Source of the DNA: an uncultured Hyphomicrobiales bacterium
GTDB lineage: Bacteria; Pseudomonadota; Alphaproteobacteria; Rhizobiales; Beijerinckiaceae
DNA: 5,566 nucleotides
NCBI GenBank assembly: GCA_903932565.1
Contig: CAIZGQ010000732.1
Coordinates: 1-5,566, forward strand
Reading direction: 5' to 3'
Shown: in pieces, positions 1 through 4,970 of the stretch
Layout: each line of letters opens with the position of its first letter
Numbering within the stretch: the first letter of the stretch is position 1
The notes under the pieces: generated by a model
Database searches by the model: none
Told to the model about the DNA's origin: nothing
Seen by the model: the letters and a program-made list of their open reading frames with translations, nothing else
Position numbers and translations under genes: made by a program

Positions 1-675
1 ATTGCCTTCGATCACTTCATGGATGCGGTGCGCTTTGGCCACGAGCTGGCACTTGCCGACGGGGTCATCAAGAAGCTGGTGTCAGCCTCAGCCGCTCCTC
101 TCGGGAGCCATTTCACGCCATTGGGAAAGCTGGTGCCGGAGGGTGCGAGCCTGCTCTGCTGCATGATCGCTAAGCCCTCGCTCGTCTCCTTCAAGGATAT
201 GCTGGGCACACGCGGCACCATCATCCTGGAAGAAGACTTTGACGAAACCCCCGGCCACACGCCGGTGTATGAATATTCGTGGAACCACACGACGCTGCAG
301 GTGCTGAAGTCCGACCGTGGCGTCAGCTATCTGCAGACGCTGTTCCCCCATGACCGACTGCAGGATGCGGTCGAGAAGATGACCAACATGTTTGCCGACG
401 AGCAGATGCAGCACATCGAGTTCATCCGTTTTGGCGGGCGTCTCACCTGCAGTGGTCTCCCGGTCATCCGCTACACCAGCGCCGAGCGCATGAACGAAAT
501 CATCCGCCTGCATGAGGAGAACGGCGTGTTCGTCGCCAATCCACATGTCTACACGCTGGAAGATGGCAGCCGCCACAAGCGCGCGGATGCGGACCAGCTT
601 GGCTTCAAGCACGATGTGGACCCCAGGGGCCTGCTCAATCCGGGCAAGATGCGCAGCTTTGTGGCACGGGTTTGA
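1..675 (+). CDS. FAD-linked oxidase/dehydrogenase, C-terminal part (5' end outside window)
   Basis: The frame is open from base 1 to the TGA at 673-675, giving 224 visible residues of a larger protein. An internal Met codon at 19 is not a credible start because coding continues upstream of it. The last 25 residues carry the signature DPRGLLNPGKM, typical of the C-terminal end of FAD-binding (PCMH-type) oxidases related to GlcD and vanillyl-alcohol oxidase, where it closes the substrate/cap domain. The FAD-binding half would lie upstream and cannot be seen. Such enzymes oxidise alcohols, hydroxy acids or amines with FAD; the substrate cannot be told from this part. I do not see the FGHxGDGN motif of D-lactate/glycolate dehydrogenases, so it is not a close GlcD. 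The creatininase-family gene follows 14 bases later on the same strand, suggesting co-transcription. The family call is fairly firm; the reaction is unknown. Confidence 0.8.
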   Translation: MAFDHFMDAVRFGHELALADGVIKKLVSASAAPLGSHFTPLGKLVPEGASLLCCMIAKPSLVSFKDMLGTRGTIILEEDFDETPGHTPVYEYSWNHTTLQVLKSDRGVSYLQTLFPHDRLQDAVEKMTNMFADEQMQHIEFIRFGGRLTCSGLPVIRYTSAERMNEIIRLHEENGVFVANPHVYTLEDGSRHKRADADQLGFKHDVDPRGLLNPGKMRSFVARV

Positions 676-677
676 GC

Positions 678-681
678 GGAG
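678..681 (+). promoter_or_regulatory. Ribosome binding site of the creatininase-family gene
   Basis: GGAG lies 8 bases before the ATG at 690, an ideal spacing. This favours ATG 690 over the upstream in-frame TTG at 672, which overlaps the preceding stop codon (TTGA) and would have to use a site inside the FAD-oxidase gene. The site sits just after the upstream stop, so translation may be coupled. Confidence 0.65.
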
Positions 682-689
682 ACAAGCCA

Positions 690-1493
690 ATGCGCAAACT
701 CTATTGGGGCGACCTCACCAGCGCAGAGTTTCTTGCGCTCGATCCACAGACGACCATCGCGCTGCTGCCTGTTGCTGCCATCGAGCAGCATGGGCCGCAT
801 CTCGCAGTTTCCACCGATGCGGTACTCGGCGAAGGCATGTTGAGCGAAGTCGTCAGCCGCCTGCCGGAGGACCTCTCCATCCTCATCCTGCCGATGATGT
901 CCGTCGGCAAATCCAACGAGCATATTCGCCATCCCGGCACGCTGACGTTTTCGGCTGAAACCGCGCTGCGCATGTGGGTGGAACTTGGTGAAAGCGTGTA
1001 TCGGGCGGGCGTGCGCAAGCTGGTGTTCGTCAATTCCCATGGTGGTAATTCAGATTTGCTCGCCGTTGTCACGCGCGAGCTGCGGCAGCGATTCAACATG
1101 CTGGCTGTGCTCACCCAGTGGCGGCGCTTTGGCGTGCCAGCGGGGATGTATTCGGCCACGGATACGACGCACGGAATTCACGCGGGCGATATTGAAACAT
1201 CGCTCATGCTGCACTTTAGGCCAGACCGTGTTCGGCTTGAAAAGATTCAAGATTTTGTGCCACACGCTGCGCAATATGAGCAGGATTACAAGCATCTGCG
1301 GCCGGTTGGTCCGCATGCCTTTGGCTGGATTGCGTCCGATCTCAATCCCGACGGCGCGGTGGGCGACGCTTCGCGCGCAACGGCTGAAAAAGGCCGTCTG
1401 ACCGCTGAGCATCAGGCGTTGGGTTTTATAGAACTTCTGCGCGACGTCGCGAAATTCCCGGTGACCGACCTTGATCCAAAGGACGCGGTATAG
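690..1493 (+). CDS. Creatininase-family metal-dependent amidohydrolase
   Basis: 267 residues from ATG 690, the usual length for the family (about 250-270). Creatininase-family enzymes are binuclear-metal hydrolases of cyclic or linear amides. Members include creatinine amidohydrolase, the archaeal FAPy deformylase ArfB, MftE peptidase and 3-dehydro-scyllo-inosose hydrolase. Visible motifs are EQHGPH (Glu32, His34), Asp43 in STDAV, NSHGGNS (His117) and HAGDIETS (Glu169), a complete metal-site set for the wider family. In true Pseudomonas creatininase the residue two after the His is a metal-binding Glu; here it is Gly119, so creatinine itself is an unlikely substrate. There is no signal peptide, so it is cytoplasmic. 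It is probably co-transcribed with the FAD oxidase upstream, and the convergent CodA-like gene ends 15 bases beyond its stop. The family is confident; the substrate is unknown. An automated label of 'creatininase' should be read as family only. Confidence 0.92.
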   Translation: MRKLYWGDLTSAEFLALDPQTTIALLPVAAIEQHGPHLAVSTDAVLGEGMLSEVVSRLPEDLSILILPMMSVGKSNEHIRHPGTLTFSAETALRMWVELGESVYRAGVRKLVFVNSHGGNSDLLAVVTRELRQRFNMLAVLTQWRRFGVPAGMYSATDTTHGIHAGDIETSLMLHFRPDRVRLEKIQDFVPHAAQYEQDYKHLRPVGPHAFGWIASDLNPDGAVGDASRATAEKGRLTAEHQALGFIELLRDVAKFPVTDLDPKDAV

Positions 1494-1508
1494 CCGTCGC
1501 CGCTTTTG

Positions 1509-2843
1509 TCATGCCCGCTCAAACAGCGCGTCAAGCTCGCGGTAATCGGGTGGCGTCGTGTCGATGGCCTTGCCACCGACCAGCACGGCACGATCGCTCT
1601 GCGGGCGCGCGACCATCTCGTTAAAAGTGCGGGCACGTAGCAGGATCATATCAGCAGGCCCATTGACCCGCAGACGTCCATGGGCCGACAAGCCCATGAC
1701 GTCGGCGGGGGTCGTCGAGACAGTGCGGAACCAGTCCGGGCCCGTGTGGTCTAGCTGCAGAATGCGAACCGACTCGCGATAGACTTCAACCATGTCGAGA
1801 TCGCCATATGCGTAAAAGGGATCGCGAGTGTTGTCGCTGGCGATGGCGACGGGCACGCCGGCTTGCGCAAACTCATGCAGTACGGTCACGCCACGCCAGC
1901 GTGGGGTTTTGCCGGGTGTCCGGCCCATCAAATACATGTTGCACATCGGCAGAGTCACGACGGACATGCCAGCATCAGCGACCTTCGCCACCGTCTCGGC
2001 GATCTCTTCAGGAGGTGCCAGTGCCAGCGAGCAGCAATGCCCGGCGACGACCTTGCCGGAGAAGCCCGTTGTCTCGACCAGTCCGGCGATTTCGGCCAGT
2101 GACCGCGCCTCAACGGCGTCGCTTTCATCCACGTGGAAATCAAGATCAAGACCGTTGGCGATGGCCGCCTTAAACAACGCCGTTAGAGCCGCGTTCGAGC
2201 GTTCATTGGGCTTTGAACCCAGAAATGTCATGCCACCCAGAATGCCGTGATGCTTGGCCACAGTTTCGACGAGAGCCTTGAACTGTGCGGCATCGATCAG
2301 CGGCAGATCGCCGGGAAACAAAGCGACCGCCTGGATGTCGATCCGTCCGCGCCAGCGTTCGCGCATCTCGGAGATCAGGGGCCATGTGATGGCCGCCTGC
2401 TTGCCGAGCGAGTCGATGTGCGTGCGGATGGCCGAGGTGCCGTGCGCGTAGGCGCAGCGCAGCGAAAACTCCATGCGGGTGCGGACATCGTCCACGGACC
2501 AATTGGCCTCGCGGTCCGCCATGACGCTCGAGCGCGCGCCCCAATGGGTGCCGTCCGGGTTGGGATGCCGAGCCCAAATGTGCCCCTTGTCGAGATGGGT
2601 GTGGAGATCCACAAGGCGCGGCAGGACCATGCCCCGATCGCAGTCCACAATCGGGTGCGCGCCACCCAATTGTCCTGGGACCGCGATGTCGGCGATGTTG
2701 CCGTTGCGCACCAGAAGATCGCAGGCGACAAGCTCGGAATCGACAGGCGGAAGCTCCACGCCTTCGGACAGGCAAGCAGGTATGCGGGCATTTGCCAGCA
2801 CGAACGCATCCGCCTGCGGTATCATCCAGTCGTGTTTGGCCAT
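1509..2843 (-). CDS. Cytosine-deaminase-like (CodA-type) amidohydrolase
   Basis: 444 residues from the ATG at 2843. This start is chosen over an upstream in-frame TTG at 2909 because GAGGG sits just before it and the upstream 22 residues run through promoter repeats. It is an amidohydrolase-superfamily TIM barrel resembling E. coli CodA along most of its length. Metal and catalytic residues are present: HTHLDKG (His81, His83), HVDES (His237, Glu240), GHCCS (His269) and SDNTRDPFY (Asp337). Family members deaminate or hydrolyse cytosine, isocytosine, creatinine or N-alkyl triazines (AtzB/AtzC-like) in the cytoplasm. Compared with CodA as I recall it, the cytosine-binding Gln156 corresponds to Gly178 (FPGD), and Asp314 beside the metal Asp is Asn338, so cytosine is doubtful. 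It is divergently transcribed from the Rid-like gene. The family is secure; the substrate is not. An N-heterocycle or amide is the reasonable guess. Confidence 0.92.
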   Translation of the reverse strand: MAKHDWMIPQADAFVLANARIPACLSEGVELPPVDSELVACDLLVRNGNIADIAVPGQLGGAHPIVDCDRGMVLPRLVDLHTHLDKGHIWARHPNPDGTHWGARSSVMADREANWSVDDVRTRMEFSLRCAYAHGTSAIRTHIDSLGKQAAITWPLISEMRERWRGRIDIQAVALFPGDLPLIDAAQFKALVETVAKHHGILGGMTFLGSKPNERSNAALTALFKAAIANGLDLDFHVDESDAVEARSLAEIAGLVETTGFSGKVVAGHCCSLALAPPEEIAETVAKVADAGMSVVTLPMCNMYLMGRTPGKTPRWRGVTVLHEFAQAGVPVAIASDNTRDPFYAYGDLDMVEVYRESVRILQLDHTGPDWFRTVSTTPADVMGLSAHGRLRVNGPADMILLRARTFNEMVARPQSDRAVLVGGKAIDTTPPDYRELDALFERA

Positions 2844-2847
2844 CCAT

Positions 2848-2852
2848 CCCTC
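2848..2852 (-). promoter_or_regulatory. Ribosome binding site of the CodA-like gene
   Basis: On the minus strand GAGGG ends 4 bases before the ATG at 2843. The spacing is slightly short but the match is good, and it supports this start over the upstream TTG. Confidence 0.55.
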
Positions 2853-2866
2853 GTTTGGCGTAAGCT

Positions 2867-2886
2867 TTGCGTCGCGATTTTCGCAA
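2867..2886. repeat. Inverted repeat, candidate operator
   Basis: TTGCG (2867-2871) and CGCAA (2882-2886) form a dyad with a 10-base spacer. Inside it GCGA (2874-2877) and TCGC (2881-2884) form a second dyad offset from the first. The symmetry suits a dimeric repressor, but which regulator family is unknown, and no regulator gene is in the window. Confidence 0.4.
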
Positions 2887-2895
2887 TTTTCACAA
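2877..2895. repeat. Tandem 9-base direct repeat in the divergent promoter
   Basis: ATTTTCGCA (2877-2885) is followed immediately by ATTTTCACA (2886-2894), one mismatch in nine, and both copies are followed by A. A period of 9 is close to one helical turn, so two copies could present equivalent faces to a regulator. The second copy lies in the spacer of the proposed minus-strand promoter, and the first overlaps its -10 element. Confidence 0.5.
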
Positions 2896-2923
2896 ATTAG
2901 CAAAACCAAAGCTCAAACGCATC

Positions 2924-3313
2924 ATGAACAAGCTTATCAATCCGTCCGACGTTCGCCCACCGTTTGCGTCCTATAGCCACGCCGTTGTGACACCGCCCGG
3001 CCCGCGCCTTCTGTTCACATCAGGACAATTGGGCATCAGCCCTGACGACAAAATTCCGGAGTCTGTCGAAGAACAAGCCGTGATCTGTTTTGAAAATATT
3101 GGCGCGATTTTGAAAGAGGCCGGCATGACCTTTCAGCATGTCGTGCGGTTTTCTGCCTTCGTGACAGATCGATCTTATTTTCCGATCTATGGCAAAATCC
3201 GCGAGCGCTACGTCGGCGGCTCCGGCTATGCCTCGACATTGTTGATTGTCTCAGGCTTCACCCTTCCCGCGTTCAAGATCGAAGTCGAAGTCACGGCTGC
3301 GATGTCTGACTGA
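2924..3313 (+). CDS. Rid-family (YjgF/YER057c/UK114) protein lacking the RidA arginine
   Basis: 129 residues from ATG 2924, matching the family's usual length of about 128. An in-frame TTG at 2867 would add 19 residues reading through promoter repeats and is not used here. No good ribosome binding site is visible before ATG 2924. Family features are FTSGQLG (31-37), an ENI helix (57-59), VVRFSAFVTD (73-82) and the KIEVEV strand (118-123). RidA hydrolyses reactive enamine/imine intermediates as a trimer using an Arg (Arg105 in E. coli) near the C-terminal strand. Here no Arg occurs after residue 95, so that Arg is absent under any alignment. This fits the Rid subgroups without it, several of which occur in catabolic clusters. 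The dioxygenase gene follows after 48 bases and is probably in the same operon. The family is secure; the reaction is unknown. Confidence 0.9.
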   Translation: MNKLINPSDVRPPFASYSHAVVTPPGPRLLFTSGQLGISPDDKIPESVEEQAVICFENIGAILKEAGMTFQHVVRFSAFVTDRSYFPIYGKIRERYVGGSGYASTLLIVSGFTLPAFKIEVEVTAAMSD

Positions 3314-3350
3314 GGCCATTTGACGTGCCGCTTTTTAAAATGCGCGAATT

Positions 3351-3356
3351 AGGAGG
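3351..3356 (+). promoter_or_regulatory. Strong ribosome binding site of the dioxygenase gene
   Basis: A perfect AGGAGG lies 5 bases before ATG 3362. It is the best Shine-Dalgarno sequence in the window and contrasts with the poor one before the Rid-like gene, suggesting the dioxygenase is translated more strongly than its upstream neighbour. Confidence 0.85.
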
Positions 3357-3361
3357 TTGGC

Positions 3362-4366
3362 ATGATCATCTACACACCGCCCGGCCCGCCACGCTCCATT
3401 CCCGTGGTCGATCTTGGCGCAACCTTTGGTGGGGACGTCGATACGCGGGTCAAAGCCGCCAATGAAATCCACCGTGCCTGCCGGGAACTTGGCTTTTTCT
3501 ACATCAGCAACCACGGCATTTCAGCCGATTTTGTTGCAGCACAATTTGCAGCCGCCAAACAGCTTTTCGATCTGCCGCTGGATCAAAAACTCAAGATCCA
3601 TATGAAGAACTCGCCGACGACGGCGGGCTATGAGCCGATGGGCGGCCAAGCCCTCGATAGTCAGGATGCCAAGGCCCCAAAAGCTCCCCCGGATTTAAAA
3701 GAAGCGTTCTATTGCGGCATGGACTTGCCGGACGATCATCCTTATGCGCAAAAGAAGTGGCGCGGGGTTGGGCATAATTTGTGGCCGGAGATTTCCGGCT
3801 TTAAAGACCAAACAATTGCCTATCACACAGCCATGGGCCGCCTTGGCAACCATGTTCTCGCCTTGATTGCGCAATCGCTCGACCTGCCGCCGGACTGGTT
3901 CGTGCCCTATTTTGAATGGTCTGGCGCCAACCTGCGCTTCATCAAATATCCGCCGCAACCTGCGGGCGCTGACTTTAACCAGATGGGTGCGGGAGCCCAC
4001 ACCGACTGGGGTGCGATCACCATTTTGGCGCAGGATTCATCCGGCGGGCTTGAAGTACAGACGGTCACCGGGGACTGGATTGAGGCGATTCCGATCCCGG
4101 GCACCTTTGTCGTCAACCTCGGCGACCTCATGGCCCGCTGGACCAACGGCATCTACAATTCCAACATGCACCGCGTGATGAACAAGCAGCCGGACGGCGT
4201 CCGGTATTCCCTGCCCTATTTCCACAGCCCGCGTGAAGATGCTGTGATCGAGCCGATCCCGACCTGCGTGACGCCGGACCACCCCCGCCTCTACCCGCCC
4301 TGCACGACAGGTGAGCACATGATGGAAATGTTCCGGCGGTCCTACGGTTATCTGCCCGCGGCGTGA
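3362..4366 (+). CDS. Isopenicillin-N-synthase-like Fe(II)/2-oxoglutarate dioxygenase
   Basis: 334 residues, the normal size for this family. The N-terminal DIOX_N domain (about residues 13-120) begins with IPVVDL and includes GFFYISNHGI (44-53). The C-terminal jelly-roll core carries LRFIKYPP (191-198), the iron facial triad His213-x-Asp215 (HTDW) and His270 (NMHRV), and Arg281-x-Ser283 (RYS), which in 2OG enzymes binds the co-substrate. The catalytic set is complete. Members use Fe(II), O2 and usually 2-oxoglutarate to hydroxylate, desaturate or cyclise small molecules. Bacterial homologues are often labelled 'isopenicillin N synthase family' without making penicillin, and nothing here suggests beta-lactam synthesis. 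It lies 48 bases after the Rid-like gene on the same strand. Its place beside amidohydrolases suggests oxidation of an N-containing nutrient, which is an inference. Its stop lies 7 bases from that of the convergent GNAT gene. Confidence 0.93.
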   Translation: MIIYTPPGPPRSIPVVDLGATFGGDVDTRVKAANEIHRACRELGFFYISNHGISADFVAAQFAAAKQLFDLPLDQKLKIHMKNSPTTAGYEPMGGQALDSQDAKAPKAPPDLKEAFYCGMDLPDDHPYAQKKWRGVGHNLWPEISGFKDQTIAYHTAMGRLGNHVLALIAQSLDLPPDWFVPYFEWSGANLRFIKYPPQPAGADFNQMGAGAHTDWGAITILAQDSSGGLEVQTVTGDWIEAIPIPGTFVVNLGDLMARWTNGIYNSNMHRVMNKQPDGVRYSLPYFHSPREDAVIEPIPTCVTPDHPRLYPPCTTGEHMMEMFRRSYGYLPAA

Positions 4367-4373
4367 CGCGCAC

Positions 4374-4934
4374 TCACCCTGTCGGCGGGCTCGTCAGCCC
4401 CTCGCCGAGCGAGCGCTGCATCATCACGACGTCGGACCAACGGTCGTACTTCCACGCCACGGCCGGCAGTCGGCCAACTTCGTTGAACCCGCAACGCACA
4501 TGCAGGCGGATCGAGGCCTCGTTGATGGAATCCACATAGCCCAGCATCTGGCGGAACCCAGCGGCCGCGCAGGCATCCATCAGCGCGTTGAGGAGCTGTT
4601 TGCCAAGCCCCGCATGCAGCCAATCGGGATGGATATAGATCGAGTGCTTCACCGTGAAGCGATAGGCCGGGCGCTTGCGAAACGGCACCACATAGGCGTA
4701 GCCCACCACCTGCCCGTCGGCCTCGGCCGCGATATGCGGCATCTTGCTGTTGCGCATATTCTTGCGGCGGCGTTTGAGATCATCCGCATTGATCTCGAAC
4801 GACTCAAGCCGCGCCTTGGGCTCCACACCCGTAAAAATATAATTGCGATAGATCGCCAGCATCGCCACCACATCCTCGTCCCGCGAGGGCCGGATGCGGA
4901 TGGCGGGCTTTTGCTCCTCAACTGCGTCGTTCAT
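4374..4934 (-). CDS. GNAT N-acetyltransferase, phosphinothricin/methionine-acetyltransferase type
   Basis: 186 residues from the ATG at 4934; only a weak ribosome binding site precedes it. It is a GNAT enzyme, using acetyl-CoA to acetylate an amine, of the PAT/YncA (MnaT) group. Signs are GYAYVVPFRKRPAYRF (78-93), the acetyl-CoA loop HPDWLHAGLGKQLL (102-115) and INEASIRLHVRCGF (137-150), a hallmark of this group. The first position of the usual Q/R-x-x-G-x-G/A loop is Leu106 rather than Gln/Arg, while the glycines (109, 111) remain. The N-terminal 10 residues and C-terminal tail (from about 176) look unstructured. It lies 26 bases after the decarboxylase gene on the same strand, so it is likely the second gene of that operon. 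The substrate could be an amino acid, a polyamine or an amino-acid analogue; the sequence does not decide. Confidence 0.9.
   Translation of the reverse strand: MNDAVEEQKPAIRIRPSRDEDVVAMLAIYRNYIFTGVEPKARLESFEINADDLKRRRKNMRNSKMPHIAAEADGQVVGYAYVVPFRKRPAYRFTVKHSIYIHPDWLHAGLGKQLLNALMDACAAAGFRQMLGYVDSINEASIRLHVRCGFNEVGRLPAVAWKYDRWSDVVMMQRSLGEGLTSPPTG
4387..4413 (+). other. Two adjacent small hairpins beyond the dioxygenase stop
   Basis: GGGCT (4387-4391) pairs with AGCCC (4396-4400) over a 4-base loop. One base later CTCGC (4401-4405) pairs with GCGAG (4409-4413) over a 3-base loop. They start about 20 bases after the dioxygenase stop and lie within the 3' coding end of the convergent GNAT gene. 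There is no T-run, so this is not a standard intrinsic terminator. They might slow transcripts or protect their 3' ends, or may simply reflect GC-rich coding sequence. Confidence 0.25.
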
Positions 4935-4957
4935 ACAGACATCAACTCAAGGCTCAG

Positions 4958-4970
4958 GCGTCAGTGACGC
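4958..4970 (-). repeat. 13-base palindrome at the decarboxylase stop codon
   Basis: GCGTCA-G-TGACGC is a perfect palindrome containing the decarboxylase stop (TGA on the minus strand, 4963-4961). As RNA it would form a 5-bp stem with a 3-base loop between the decarboxylase and GNAT cistrons. There is no T-run, so it is not a terminator. Effects on relative expression are speculative. Confidence 0.35.

Larger units (their letters stand above)
2863..2913. repeat. Spaced 7-base inverted repeat flanking the promoter core
   Basis: AGCTTTG (2863-2869) and CAAAGCT (2907-2913) are exact reverse complements with 37 bases between them. They bracket the direct repeat and the proposed minus-strand promoter. 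This could be a pair of half-sites or chance; a 7-base match in an 80-base region is only moderately unlikely. Confidence 0.3.
2844..2923. promoter_or_regulatory. Divergent promoter/operator region
   Basis: This 80-base AT-rich stretch separates two divergent start codons (2843 minus, 2924 plus) and must hold promoters for both units unless the starts are misplaced. A possible minus-strand promoter has a -35 of TTGCTA (plus coordinates 2898-2903) and a -10 of AAAATC (2876-2881), spacer 16. It overlaps the repeats, so a protein bound there would block it. I could not pick a convincing plus-strand -35/-10 pair. Shared control of both directions is inferred from geometry. Confidence 0.6.

Noticed and set aside
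672..689. TTG start at 672 for the creatininase-family gene
   Set aside because: It overlaps the upstream stop and adds six residues without family support, while ATG 690 has GGAG at ideal spacing.
88..690. 200-residue open frame on the minus strand opposite the FAD oxidase
   Set aside because: It is antisense to a gene with a clear family signature, shows no recognisable domain, and long antisense frames are expected in GC-rich DNA.
1477..1510. Intrinsic terminator between the creatininase-family and CodA-like genes
   Set aside because: Only 3-4 bp stems (CGG/CCG) can be drawn around the stop, and the TTTT is not placed after a stable hairpin.
2247..2900. 217-residue plus-strand frame opposite the CodA-like gene
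   Set aside because: It is a shadow of a well-supported amidohydrolase, with Arg/His/Ala-rich composition and no family motif.
2844..2909. N-terminal extension of the CodA-like protein from TTG 2909
   Set aside because: The added residues include a CEN-CEN repeat that simply translates the promoter direct repeat; ATG 2843 has its own GAGGG.
2867..2923. N-terminal extension of the Rid protein from TTG 2867
   Set aside because: It would give 148 residues, longer than the family norm, and reads through the operator-like repeats.
3320..3351. Possible internal promoter with TTGACG at 3320-3325 before the dioxygenase
   Set aside because: No -10-like hexamer occurs at 16-18 bases; the nearest AT-rich candidate (GAATTA, 3346-3351) is 20 bases away and runs into the ribosome binding site.
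3362..4366. Beta-lactam biosynthesis gene (isopenicillin N synthase proper)
   Set aside because: Only the general dioxygenase fold and iron/2OG residues are visible, and no ACV synthetase or other pathway gene is nearby; the name is a family label.
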